The notes below the pieces were generated by a model that saw only the letters and a list, made by a program, of their open reading frames with translations, was not told the DNA's origin and made no database searches. Source: Parapedobacter composti (lineage in GTDB: Bacteria > Bacteroidota > Bacteroidia > Sphingobacteriales > Sphingobacteriaceae). Taken from it: a DNA stretch of 64,000 nt. The translations under genes were made by a program, and so were the position numbers. The stretch spans positions 28,652-92,651 of the forward strand of contig NZ_FOLL01000018.1 in NCBI RefSeq assembly GCF_900112315.1. Reading direction: 5' to 3'. Of this stretch, positions 44,141 to 53,161 are shown in pieces (positions within the stretch are counted from its first letter, which is position 1; every line of letters starts with the position of its first letter).

Positions 44141-44159
44141 CATCAATTTTGTCGATACC

Positions 44160-45098
44160 ATGACGCTTGTACAATTAGAATACATTATAGCCGTAGATAC
44201 CTACCGGAGTTTTGTGGCTGCTGCCGAAAAGTGTTTCGTCACCCAGCCAACGTTGAGCATGCAGATACAGAAGCTGGAAGAGTCTATCGGCGCGCGCATA
44301 TTCGACCGGAGCAAGCAGCCTATCGTGCCGACGGAGGTCGGGGTCGAAATTATTAGACAAGCCAGGGTGGTGCTCACCGAGAGCCGTAAAATCCGGGAAT
44401 TGGTGCAATTGAAAAAAGGGGAGCTGGCGGGCGAGCTCCGCATCGGGATAATCCCCACCGTTGCACCTTATCTGTTGCCAAGGGTATTGGGCAGTTTCAT
44501 GGAGCAGTTTCCCAAGCTGCATGTTCAGGTATGGGAATATACCACGGAGAAGATTATCCGGGAGCTGAAGGTGGGGTTGCTGGACTGCGGGATATTATCG
44601 ACGCCGGTATACGATTCAGCCCTTATTGAACGCCCGATGTTTTATGAAACGTTCGTGGCTTATGTGTCGCCGAAAAGTGCGTTGCTTAACAAAAAGGAAG
44701 TGACGGCAGAGGATGTGCTGGAAGACAAGCTATGGTTGCTTACGGAGGGGCACTGCATGCGTGGACAGGTGCTGAACATCTGCCAGCGGAAGCGCAGCAT
44801 GGAGCCGCAGGGAACCTTCGACTATAATACGGGCAGCGTGGAAACCCTAAAACGGATGGTCGATAGTAATTCGGGTACGACCATCCTGCCGGAATTGAGC
44901 ATAACCGACTTTGATGAGGAGCAGTTGGCCCGTGTGCGGTACTTTAAGGCCCCTGAGCCGGTAAGGGAAATCAGTTTGGTAACCACCCACAATTTTCTGA
45001 AAAAACAGGCGCTCGATGCATTGGAACGGGTGATTGTGGCGTCTGTTCCCAAACGCTTTAAGTCAAGGAAAAAGAAAGAAGTGGTGGGATTTAATTAA
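44160..45098 (+). CDS. oxyR: Hydrogen-peroxide-sensing LysR regulator OxyR
   Basis: A 312-residue LysR-type regulator with the N-terminal winged helix (SFVAAAEKCFVTQPTLSMQIQKLEE) and a periplasmic-binding-like sensor domain. The segment EGHCMRGQVLNIC places cysteines at residues 199 and 208, the same positions and spacing as the disulfide-forming pair of E. coli OxyR, so peroxide sensing is well supported. It ends 9 bases before the ClC gene. Dps, catalase and AhpC are not seen close by; OsmC and ferritin elsewhere in the window are possible targets. Confidence 0.93.
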   Translation: MTLVQLEYIIAVDTYRSFVAAAEKCFVTQPTLSMQIQKLEESIGARIFDRSKQPIVPTEVGVEIIRQARVVLTESRKIRELVQLKKGELAGELRIGIIPTVAPYLLPRVLGSFMEQFPKLHVQVWEYTTEKIIRELKVGLLDCGILSTPVYDSALIERPMFYETFVAYVSPKSALLNKKEVTAEDVLEDKLWLLTEGHCMRGQVLNICQRKRSMEPQGTFDYNTGSVETLKRMVDSNSGTTILPELSITDFDEEQLARVRYFKAPEPVREISLVTTHNFLKKQALDALERVIVASVPKRFKSRKKKEVVGFN

Positions 45099-45107
45099 GT
45101 AGTTGTC

Positions 45108-46901
45108 ATGCCCAGGCGTATTCCGCAGTTAATCTACCGCCTTAACCAATGGCGGATGCATAAAATCTCCAACCGGAATTTCCTGGTTATCCTTGCCGTG
45201 GTGGTGGGTATTGTCGGCGGGTTGGCCGCGGCACTGCTCAAGGGGCTCACCCATTGGATCGCGGCTTCGCTGCAAGACGATGTGCAGTGGCAGTACAAAT
45301 ATTACCTTTACCTGTTTTTCCCGCTCATCGGAATTTTACTCAGCGTATTGTATGTTCGCCGTTTCATCAGGCGGGGTACGTTCGAACATGGGATGACGCC
45401 CATTATCTATGCCATTTCCCGCAAATCCAGCAGGATACAGTCGCATAACATTTATTCCCAGATTATCACCAGCGCGCTCACGGTGGGTTTCGGCGGCTCG
45501 TCCGGGCTGGAAGCGCCCATCGCTTACAGCGGTTCGGCCATCGGCGCCAACGCCGGACGGTTTTTCGGCCTGAACTACCGGGAAGTGACCATGCTCTTGG
45601 CTTGCGGAGCCGCGGCGGGCATTGCCGGGGCATTCAATAGCCCGGTGGCAGGGATGATTTTCGCGATAGAGATACTGCTGCCCGAGTTTTCAATCCCGGC
45701 GTTTATTCCGCTATTGATGGCTGCCGCCACGGCGTCGGTAGTCTCGCGACTGATATACAGTGAACCGCTGTTTCACCTGGTTACCGACGACTGGGAGTTC
45801 CGTGCCTTATTGTTTTATCTGTTGCTGGCCGCCATCGTGGGGTTGTTTTCGATTTACTTTGCGAAGGCCAGTTCCTGGGTAAAACGTGCTTTTGACCGGA
45901 TTAATAACCCCTACCAGCGGGTTGGGCTGGGCGGCATGAGCTTGGGTTTGCTTATTTTCCTTTTCCCCGCGCTCTATGGCGAAGGGTATTTAGCCATCCA
46001 GCGTATCCTCGACGGGCGGATGGATTCGCTGCTGGCCAACAGCATCTTTGCGGAGTACAGCCATATCGGCTTACTCGTTGTGGTGTATGCCGTGGTCACG
46101 GTATTCGCCAAGTCGCTCGCCTCGCTCATTACCATCAGCAGCGGTGGCAACGGGGGGGTGTTCGGCCCGAGCTTGGTGATGGGCGGTTTGCTTGGGTTTG
46201 CTTTTGCCTATGGTGTTAACCTCACCGGACTGATCGAACTAAATGTGGCCAACTTCGTGGTGGCGGGTATGGCCGCCGCCCTGGCAGGCATTATGCATGC
46301 GCCATTGACGGCTATTTTCTTGATTGCGGAAATTACTGGAGGCTATGCCCTGATGGTGCCGTTGATGCTGGTAACGGCACTTTCCTACCTGATTAACCGT
46401 GCAGTGCTGAAATACTCCATCTATACCAAAGGGCTGGCTGAGCAGGGCGATCTGCTGACGCATGAAGACAAGGATCGTACCGTACTGAGCATGATGAAGC
46501 TGCGCTATGTGCTGGAACGGAATTTTACCGTGCTCCGGCCCGATGAGAAACCCGTAGACCGCAGGCACGACATCATCCATACGAAGCGTAACATTTTCCC
46601 GGTGGTGGACAATGACGGTAAGCTGCTCGGCATCATTTACAGCGAGCGCCTGTTTGAAATCCTGCTGGGGGAGAACCCTGAGAAAGCTGATAGAACCATG
46701 CGTGAACTGGCGGAAAAACCGGTGGATATCGTGCAGATGGACACTAATATGGAGTCGGTGATGCAGAAAATGAACAGGGAGGACATTTGGATCCTCCCCG
46801 TTGTGGATGCCGGCGGAAACTATATGGGATTCGTTTCTAAGTCGGCCGTTTTTAACAAATATCGCGCGCTGCTGATGCGGCAGGGTGCTTATCTGGAGTA
46901 G
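45108..46901 (+). CDS. ClC-family chloride channel/antiporter with two CBS domains
   Basis: A 597-residue inner-membrane protein. The ClC fold shows GFGGSSGLEAP (with the gating glutamate), GAAAGIAGAFNSPVAGMIFAIEIL and SSGGNGGVFGPSLVMGG. After about residue 450 two CBS domains follow (HTKRNIFPVVDNDGKLLGIIY and EDIWILPVVDAGGNYMGFVS), which in related proteins bind adenine nucleotides. It follows oxyR by nine bases and may be cotranscribed. Ion exchange mode (channel or H+/Cl- antiport) cannot be read with certainty. Confidence 0.93.
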   Translation: MPRRIPQLIYRLNQWRMHKISNRNFLVILAVVVGIVGGLAAALLKGLTHWIAASLQDDVQWQYKYYLYLFFPLIGILLSVLYVRRFIRRGTFEHGMTPIIYAISRKSSRIQSHNIYSQIITSALTVGFGGSSGLEAPIAYSGSAIGANAGRFFGLNYREVTMLLACGAAAGIAGAFNSPVAGMIFAIEILLPEFSIPAFIPLLMAAATASVVSRLIYSEPLFHLVTDDWEFRALLFYLLLAAIVGLFSIYFAKASSWVKRAFDRINNPYQRVGLGGMSLGLLIFLFPALYGEGYLAIQRILDGRMDSLLANSIFAEYSHIGLLVVVYAVVTVFAKSLASLITISSGGNGGVFGPSLVMGGLLGFAFAYGVNLTGLIELNVANFVVAGMAAALAGIMHAPLTAIFLIAEITGGYALMVPLMLVTALSYLINRAVLKYSIYTKGLAEQGDLLTHEDKDRTVLSMMKLRYVLERNFTVLRPDEKPVDRRHDIIHTKRNIFPVVDNDGKLLGIIYSERLFEILLGENPEKADRTMRELAEKPVDIVQMDTNMESVMQKMNREDIWILPVVDAGGNYMGFVSKSAVFNKYRALLMRQGAYLE

Positions 46902-46908
46902 GCGGAGC

Positions 46909-47652
46909 CTACAATTCCTTAATCCGGATGTTACGGTAGGCCACTACATCGCCGTGGTCCTGCAGCGCAATCTTGCCTTTCGGGTATTTGGCGAAGCCTT
47001 CCCAGTCTTTGAATTTGCTGGCGTTCAGCACCGTTTCCCATTCGGATGTCCCCATGGTTACGTCTGCTGTCTGTATATCGTTGAGCCATAAGGTAATACG
47101 TCCGTCCTGTTTGCGGATACGTGCTTTGTTCCATTCGCCCACGGGTTTCGGCTGGGATACCTCTTTACTGCCGATCATGTCATACAGTGAGCCAGCCAGG
47201 TGGTTTTCAATTTTGTTATCCGCAGCATCGATGTTGTCCAGTACCTGCATTTCGATGCCGGTGAGGTAAGTGGCGCTGTATTTGGGGTCTTCATGCACGC
47301 TGAAGATAATGCCGCTGTTTCCCCCGGACGAAATTTTCCATTCCAGTTCCAGTTCGAAATTTTCGTATTCCCCATCGGTGACAATGTCGCCCCGCTGGTC
47401 GCGCGGCACATCGGGATTGAAACGCAGTTCGCCGTCCTGTGCGGTCCAGGCACCGCCTACGGTGTCTTTCAGGTACGTGTGCCAGCCGTTGGTGGTTTCT
47501 CCGTCAAACAGCGAAACCCAATCGCCACCGTTTTCCGATACGTCCGCTGCAGCAGTAGTGTCTGAGTCGCTTTCCGATTTCTGTCCGGATCCGCACGCAG
47601 CGAAAACAGCAAAGGAGAGTACAATAGCTAATGACTTTTTGAGATTTTCCAT
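46909..47652 (-). CDS. DUF1080 (3-keto-disaccharide hydrolase domain) lipoprotein
   Basis: A 247-residue lipoprotein with lipobox FAAC ending at residue 20. The single LamG-like domain begins DWVSLFDGETTNGWHTY and contains WTAQDGELRF, YENFELELEWKISSGGNSGIIFSVHED, WNKARI and the closing HGDVVAYRNIRIKEL, which is the DUF1080 pattern. Some family members act on 3-keto-glycosides, but no sugar dehydrogenase is adjacent here, so the substrate is open. Convergent with the ClC gene, with seven intervening bases. Confidence 0.88.
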   Translation of the reverse strand: MENLKKSLAIVLSFAVFAACGSGQKSESDSDTTAAADVSENGGDWVSLFDGETTNGWHTYLKDTVGGAWTAQDGELRFNPDVPRDQRGDIVTDGEYENFELELEWKISSGGNSGIIFSVHEDPKYSATYLTGIEMQVLDNIDAADNKIENHLAGSLYDMIGSKEVSQPKPVGEWNKARIRKQDGRITLWLNDIQTADVTMGTSEWETVLNASKFKDWEGFAKYPKGKIALQDHGDVVAYRNIRIKEL

Positions 47653-47958
47653 GTTAACTGATCTTTGTATGAGTTTAAACTTATTAGTTTGTTTCGCCTC
47701 AATACTACAAACTTATTTTCAGAAATGGATGTTTTGTGAACATTTTCTTATTGTCGCCATATCAATTCATACGAATAAACTAAATCGTTAAACCTGACAA
47801 ACGATAGTTTAACCTTATCGCCGTATCCCACCGCTTATCAACTGAAGAAATCGATACCGTGTGCAATCTATGTTTTGTAAGCAAAAAATCGTATCGGCCA
47901 AGGTGTTGTAGCTGGATTATTCAGATAATTCGCGTAATATTGCAATCAAATATTGCGC
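47653..47958. other. Divergent intergenic region without a gene
   Basis: About 306 A/T-rich bases between the DUF1080 lipoprotein and the TonB receptor. On the minus strand TAAGTTTA (47674-47681) is one base off the -7 consensus for the DUF1080 gene. On the plus strand TAATATTG lies just before the receptor ATG. Nothing else is recognised. Confidence 0.4.
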
Positions 47959-50295
47959 ATGTCCGTTACGTCGTTTTGCAGATCCCTTTTTGCGTTTTTA
48001 TGTATTTTCGGTATACATGGCGATTTGTTTTCCCAATCCAGAAGTACAGTTAGCGGCCATATCCGTGATGCCCTCACGGGCGAAACCCTGATTGGGGCGA
48101 GCATCCGGCTCAAAGACGATCCGAGCACGGGTACGCAGACCAACAGCTACGGTTTCTATTCGCTTACTTTACCCAGAGGGGAGCAGGTACTGGTCTTTTC
48201 GCACGTAGGATACCGGGAACAGGAAGTGGCCGTTGCGCTGGAGGAAGACAGGCGGCTGGATGTGGTGCTGGAGAGCGGCCGGTTACTGGAGGAAGTGGTG
48301 GTGCAGCATTCGGCGGCTGCCGACCATGTGCGGAACCCGCAGATGGGAGTGGCACGCGTGGCGACGGAGGAGATTAAGCATGTGCCGGTGCTGATGGGCG
48401 AGAAGGATATATTGAAAACCATCCAGTTGCTGCCGGGAGTGCAGGCTGGCGGCGAGGGCAGCAGCAATTTCTTTGTGCGCGGTGGCGCGGGCGACCATAA
48501 CCTTATCTTATTGGATGAAGCGATGGTATACAATGCGTCTCACTTGTTTGGTTTTTTCTCCACGTTCAACTCGGACGCCGTCAAGGAGGCGAATCTTTAT
48601 AAAGGGGGGATGCCCGCTCAATATGGCGGTCGGCTGGCGTCGGTATTGGATATAACCATGCTGGACGGCAACAATAAACGCGTTGGCGCGGAAGGGGGGA
48701 TTGGGCTTATAGCGTCGCGTCTTAAAGTGGATGGCCCCCTGGTAAAAGATAGGGGTTCTTTTATGGTGAGCGGAAGGCGGACGTATGCCGACCTGTTCCT
48801 CAAGCTTTCAAACGACGACGACATCAACAATAGCCAATTGTACTTTTATGACCTGAACGCCAAGGCTAACTATCAGTTAGACGACCGGAACACCCTCTTC
48901 CTTTCGGGGTATTTCGGGCGGGATGTGATGGGCTACTCGAACCTTTTCGGGTTCGATTGGGGCAACGCCACTGCTACGCTGCGATGGAACCATGTGCTGA
49001 ACAGCCGCATGTTTTCCAATACGACGCTGGTATACAGCAATTTCAACTACCACGTTAACATTGATAGCGATAATGCGAATTTTGCAATAGGATCACATAT
49101 CCGGAATTATCAGGCAAAGCAGGATTTCCAGTTTTTCCCGTCAAATACAAGTACGTGGCGTTTCGGGGTGGATGTATTGCAGCAGCGTATTTCTCCGGCG
49201 CAAATCGATGCGGGGGAAGATGCGCCCGTGAACAGCTTGCAACTGGACGAACGGCAGGGAATGGAGCTGGCGGCCTACCTTTCGCATGAATGGGAACCGC
49301 TGGAGCAGCTGAACCTGGTTTACGGACTGCGGGTGAGCAACTTCCTGCTTTTCGGCCCCGGAATCTTCCATCGTTACGATGACGAAGGAGACGTGGTAGA
49401 CAGCCGGGAATATGGCCGGGGCCAGGTGGTGCAGGGGTATTTCAATCTCGAGCCCCGCTTATCGCTGAGCTACCAGCTTCCGGGAAGCCAGAGCCTCAAG
49501 TTTTCATACAACCGGAATGCCCAGTACTTGCACCAGTTGTCCAATTCCACGGCCAGCCTGCCTACCGATGCATGGGTGATGAGCAGTCATAACATCCGGC
49601 CCCAATTGGCTGATCAGACGGCCATGGGATATTACCGGAATTTGTGGGATAACCGGTATGAATTTTCGGCCGAGTGGTATTACAAGCACATGCAAAACCA
49701 GATTGATTACCGCAATGCGGCCGATTTGCAGGCAAATGAGCATGTGGAGGCGGAATTGCTGTACGGTATCGGGCGGGCATACGGATTGGAGTTGTTATTG
49801 AAGAAGCGGGCAGGTAAGCTCAATGGCTGGTTAAGTTACGCACTGTCGCGCAGCGAGCGGCGCTTCGATGGCATCAACGACGGCCGATGGTTTGCGGCGC
49901 GGCAGGATCGCACACACGATGTGGCAGCGGTGGGCATGTACCAGCTGTCGCCCCGGTGGAACATTTCGGCAACGTGGGTTTACAGTACGGGTAATGCGGT
50001 GACCTTTCCGAGCGGTAAATATACCGTAGACGGCCGCACCCTTTGGTATTACACGGAACGCAATGGCTACCGGATGCCTGATTACCACCGGCTGGATTTC
50101 GGGGCGACCTGGGAATCCGATGCGGGCAAACGGTTCAAATCAAGCTGGACATTCGGTGTTTATAATGCGTACAACCGTAAAAACGCTTACATTATCGATT
50201 TCAGGGAAAGCCAAAGTAACCCTAACGTAACCGAAGCTTACCGAATCGCATTATTCGGTATTATTCCTTCGGTTACCTGGAATTTTAAGTTTTAA
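47959..50295 (+). CDS. TonB-dependent receptor with carboxypeptidase-like regulatory domain
   Basis: About 778 residues: signal peptide (SLFAFLCIFGIHGDLFSQ), an N-terminal regulatory-like domain (VSGHIRDALTGETLIGASIRL, FSHVGYREQEVAV), plug (LLPGVQAGGEGSSNFFVRGGAGDHNLILLDEAMVYN) and a barrel ending in an aromatic residue (VTWNFKF). ATG 47959 is chosen over TTG 47953. It is paired with a DUF4249 lipoprotein three bases downstream, a recurrent Bacteroidota pair distinct from SusCD. Cargo unknown. Confidence 0.92.
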   Translation: MSVTSFCRSLFAFLCIFGIHGDLFSQSRSTVSGHIRDALTGETLIGASIRLKDDPSTGTQTNSYGFYSLTLPRGEQVLVFSHVGYREQEVAVALEEDRRLDVVLESGRLLEEVVVQHSAAADHVRNPQMGVARVATEEIKHVPVLMGEKDILKTIQLLPGVQAGGEGSSNFFVRGGAGDHNLILLDEAMVYNASHLFGFFSTFNSDAVKEANLYKGGMPAQYGGRLASVLDITMLDGNNKRVGAEGGIGLIASRLKVDGPLVKDRGSFMVSGRRTYADLFLKLSNDDDINNSQLYFYDLNAKANYQLDDRNTLFLSGYFGRDVMGYSNLFGFDWGNATATLRWNHVLNSRMFSNTTLVYSNFNYHVNIDSDNANFAIGSHIRNYQAKQDFQFFPSNTSTWRFGVDVLQQRISPAQIDAGEDAPVNSLQLDERQGMELAAYLSHEWEPLEQLNLVYGLRVSNFLLFGPGIFHRYDDEGDVVDSREYGRGQVVQGYFNLEPRLSLSYQLPGSQSLKFSYNRNAQYLHQLSNSTASLPTDAWVMSSHNIRPQLADQTAMGYYRNLWDNRYEFSAEWYYKHMQNQIDYRNAADLQANEHVEAELLYGIGRAYGLELLLKKRAGKLNGWLSYALSRSERRFDGINDGRWFAARQDRTHDVAAVGMYQLSPRWNISATWVYSTGNAVTFPSGKYTVDGRTLWYYTERNGYRMPDYHRLDFGATWESDAGKRFKSSWTFGVYNAYNRKNAYIIDFRESQSNPNVTEAYRIALFGIIPSVTWNFKF

Positions 50296-50298
50296 GCT

Positions 50299-51078
50299 AT
50301 GCGCGCGTATTGTTTGTTTATCTTACTGCCTGCCTGTTTCTTTTGGTCTTCCTGCGAAGACATCATCAATATCGATTTGGACGATGCGGAACCGAAGCTG
50401 GTCATTGCCGGCGAGGTGAGCTTTTTGCGGAACGCGGAGGTGAGCGTCAGCAGAACGGTTCCTTTTTCGTCGGCCCAGCCTTTTGACCCGGTTTCGGGTG
50501 CCGAGGTGGAAGTGGAGTACGTTGGCCACCAAACCTATCGCCTGTCGGAAATCCGTCCGGGGGTTTATGCTTCGTCCAGCGAGGTGACACCCCGTGAGGG
50601 GCGTACGTTCCGGTTACGTGTCGCGGTGGGGAGCAAGGTGTTTACCGCCACTTCGGTGATGCCCGATCTGGTAAACGCAGACTCCATCGGTACCACGGTA
50701 ACAACGGTTTTCGGAGAAGAGCGCAAGTCCGTGGCACTGAAGTATCAAGATCCGCCCGGCGTAGCGAATTATTACCGGTATTTGTGGAGCATCAACGGGA
50801 GCCCTTTTAAGATGGTGCGGGCAACGGACGATAAGTTCAACGACGGCCGGTACGTGACGGAAAACCTGGGCGATTTCGATACGGAACTGGAAACGGACGA
50901 CTTCGTGGTTGTACGCATGCAATGCATAGACAAGGCTACTTACGACTTCTGGAACGCCGTGCAGTCCATTAATCCCGGTTCAGCGGCCCCGGCCAACCCG
51001 CCATCGGTTTTCGGCGACGAAGCATTGGGCTTTTTCAGCGCGTACACGGAAGTCCAGCTTTCCACGACGGTACAGTAG
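50299..51078 (+). CDS. DUF4249 family lipoprotein
   Basis: A 259-residue lipoprotein with lipobox WSSC at residues 16-19 followed by EDIINIDLDDAEPKLVIAGEV, the typical start of DUF4249 proteins. The rest is beta-rich, with an aromatic-rich stretch NYYRYLWSINGSPF. These lipoproteins accompany TonB receptors and probably play a surface accessory part analogous to SusD, but the role is not shown. It begins three bases after the receptor stop. Confidence 0.85.
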   Translation: MRAYCLFILLPACFFWSSCEDIINIDLDDAEPKLVIAGEVSFLRNAEVSVSRTVPFSSAQPFDPVSGAEVEVEYVGHQTYRLSEIRPGVYASSSEVTPREGRTFRLRVAVGSKVFTATSVMPDLVNADSIGTTVTTVFGEERKSVALKYQDPPGVANYYRYLWSINGSPFKMVRATDDKFNDGRYVTENLGDFDTELETDDFVVVRMQCIDKATYDFWNAVQSINPGSAAPANPPSVFGDEALGFFSAYTEVQLSTTVQ

Positions 51079-51083
51079 GGCCG

Positions 51084-51692
51084 TTATAGCGTTCCGAACC
51101 GGTATCCTTGGTTTAACCAGTGCTCGATTGCCCGGGGAAGCGCATAGGTAAGGCGGGGAACGGCTTTGACATTGTCATGGAAGACCACGATGGAGCCGTT
51201 GCACGTATGCCGGATAACGTTTTGGAGGCATTTTTCGGGCCGTAGCTTGGTGTCGAAATCGCCGCTCAGCACATCCCACATAACCACATCGAAATCTTGC
51301 CGCAATCGGTTAAGCTGCGCACGTGTGGCTCTTCCATAAGGCGGTCTGAAGAGCTTTGTTTGGGTAAGCTGCTGACAATGGGCTACGTTTTCCAGGTACA
51401 TGCCGGCAGGCGTTTTCCAGCCGTTAAGGTGATTATAGGTATGGTTGCCCACGCGGTGGCCGTTTTCGAGCAGCATATCGAACAAATCAGGATGTTTTTT
51501 TATATTTTCGCCCACGCAGAAGAAGGTCGCTTTAACTTGATATGTTTTTAAGGTATTTATGACAAACGGTGTAACATCCGGTATCGGACCGTCGTCAAAT
51601 GTCAGAAAAATCCGCTTCTCGGCCCGGCTTCGGTGCCAGGTGAGTTTGGGATAAAGCCACCGGAGAATGAAAGGAGATCGGACAGTATACAT
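51084..51692 (-). CDS. Polysaccharide deacetylase (NodB family)
   Basis: A 202-residue carbohydrate-esterase family 4 enzyme. The five NodB motifs can be seen: TFDDGP, HTYNH, RPPYG, DVVMWDVLSGD and VVFHDN. The metal triad would be the second Asp of TFDDGP and both His of HTYNH. No obvious cleavable signal; a short hydrophobic N-terminus might serve as an anchor. It probably removes acetyl groups from peptidoglycan or another amino-sugar polymer. Convergent with the DUF4249 gene and divergent from the TolC gene. Confidence 0.92.
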   Translation of the reverse strand: MYTVRSPFILRWLYPKLTWHRSRAEKRIFLTFDDGPIPDVTPFVINTLKTYQVKATFFCVGENIKKHPDLFDMLLENGHRVGNHTYNHLNGWKTPAGMYLENVAHCQQLTQTKLFRPPYGRATRAQLNRLRQDFDVVMWDVLSGDFDTKLRPEKCLQNVIRHTCNGSIVVFHDNVKAVPRLTYALPRAIEHWLNQGYRFGTL

Positions 51693-51749
51693 TTTTACAA
51701 CATCAACGGGTAAAGATATAAAAACACAAACCGTAATCTACATAGCTAA

Positions 51750-53141
51750 ATGAAAAGAAGTTTTATACGCTTTGCGTACGCTTTGGCTGGGCTTTGTATC
51801 GCCTTGCTGGCACCCCTGACTGGCGCGGCCCAGAAGCTGGTTCCGATACGGGTGGCGGTCTACCATGCATTGGACAATAACCTGCAGGTGAAACAAGCCC
51901 GGTTCCAGGAGGCATTATCGGAGCAGGATCTGAAACAGGCCCGAAGCCAGTTTTATCCGTCATTGAACGGGCAGTTGGGCGGAAACATGCGGTTCGGCCG
52001 GTATTTTGACCAGACGACAGGGCAATTGGTGCCCTCTGTGAATACGGCTAACGGTGCCATTTCGACTGATGTAATGATTTTCCAGGGGTTTCAGCGGGTA
52101 AACCAGATACTGGCTAATAAAAATCAGCTGGCAGCTGATCAAAGCAACGTGGAGAAGGTCAAAAACGACTTGGTTTTGTCTGTGGTGACCACGTATCTGG
52201 AGGCGTTGACCAACCAGGACCTGTTTACGGCGGCCGAGCAGCAGCTGAAGCTTTCGCAGCGCCAGCTTGAAGTGGCCGAAGCAAACTATGAGGTGGGGAA
52301 CAACACGCTGGCTGATCTGTCGCAGGCGAAGAGCCAGGTTGCCACCGACGAGCTGAACGTCACCTCAGCACAGAATGCATTTGAGCTATCCATGCTGAAC
52401 CTGAAGCAATTGATGGAAATGGATCCAGCGGAAGATATCATGCTGGAAAAGCCTGATATCGGCTCAGTCGAGGAAATTCCCGTGGCGTACAGTGCCTCGG
52501 ATGTGTTCCGGCAGGCGCTGGACGTTCAACCGGATATCCGTGCGGCGGCATTCTCTACGCGGATGGCAGAAAACCAGATAGCCATCGCCAAGGGGGCTTT
52601 TTATCCAACGCTGGGATTCGGTGCCGGATACGGAACCAGTGTGTCTTCGGTGGCGTCCCGCCCGATAGGGATAGACAATGAGGGCAACCCGATTTACGAA
52701 CGTATCCCGTTCCGTGAACAATTGAGCATCAACGAGAGCCCGTACATCGGGCTAAGCCTCAATATCCCGATATTCAACCGGTTCCAGACCAAAGTCAACG
52801 TGAATAAGGCGACCATCAATTACCAGAATGCCCTGACCAATGAACAGCTGACAAGGAATAACTTAAACAAAGTGATTAACCAGGCGGTACTCGATCTCCG
52901 TTCAGCACAAAAGCGGTATTATTCCACGGAAACGGCCTTTGCGTCCGCAAAAGATGCGTTCGAGGTCATCCGCCAGCGCTATGAGGTGGGACTGGCCAAT
53001 TCCGTCGAATTATTTACCGCCCAGACCACGATGAACCGGGCTGAATTTGACAGTATTCAGGCGAAATATGATCTGCTGTTCCGCAGCAAGGTAATCGATT
53101 TTTACCTGGGCAACGAAATAACATTTGAAAACCAACGATAA
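51750..53141 (+). CDS. TolC-family outer-membrane channel
   Basis: A 463-residue outer-membrane efflux protein with signal peptide (YALAGLCIALLAPLTGAAQ) and two long coiled-coil repeats typical of TolC (ALSEQDLKQARSQFYPSLNGQLGG; SQRQLEVAEANYEVGNNTLADLSQAKSQVATDELN; FEVIRQRYEVGLANSVELFTAQTTMNRAEFDSIQAKYDLLFRSK). It is followed 20 bases later by a periplasmic adaptor. It can supply the outer-membrane exit for the adaptor and probably also for the C39 peptide exporter downstream. Confidence 0.93.
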   Translation: MKRSFIRFAYALAGLCIALLAPLTGAAQKLVPIRVAVYHALDNNLQVKQARFQEALSEQDLKQARSQFYPSLNGQLGGNMRFGRYFDQTTGQLVPSVNTANGAISTDVMIFQGFQRVNQILANKNQLAADQSNVEKVKNDLVLSVVTTYLEALTNQDLFTAAEQQLKLSQRQLEVAEANYEVGNNTLADLSQAKSQVATDELNVTSAQNAFELSMLNLKQLMEMDPAEDIMLEKPDIGSVEEIPVAYSASDVFRQALDVQPDIRAAAFSTRMAENQIAIAKGAFYPTLGFGAGYGTSVSSVASRPIGIDNEGNPIYERIPFREQLSINESPYIGLSLNIPIFNRFQTKVNVNKATINYQNALTNEQLTRNNLNKVINQAVLDLRSAQKRYYSTETAFASAKDAFEVIRQRYEVGLANSVELFTAQTTMNRAEFDSIQAKYDLLFRSKVIDFYLGNEITFENQR

Positions 53142-53161
53142 CGACAAATCATAGACAGGCT

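Larger units (their letters stand above)
43844..44159. other. A/T-rich divergent intergenic region
   Basis: This 316-base stretch between the DUF6266 gene and oxyR contains no supported gene. It is much richer in A and T than its surroundings and holds an 11-bp repeat array plus the oxyR promoter, listed separately. Confidence 0.7.
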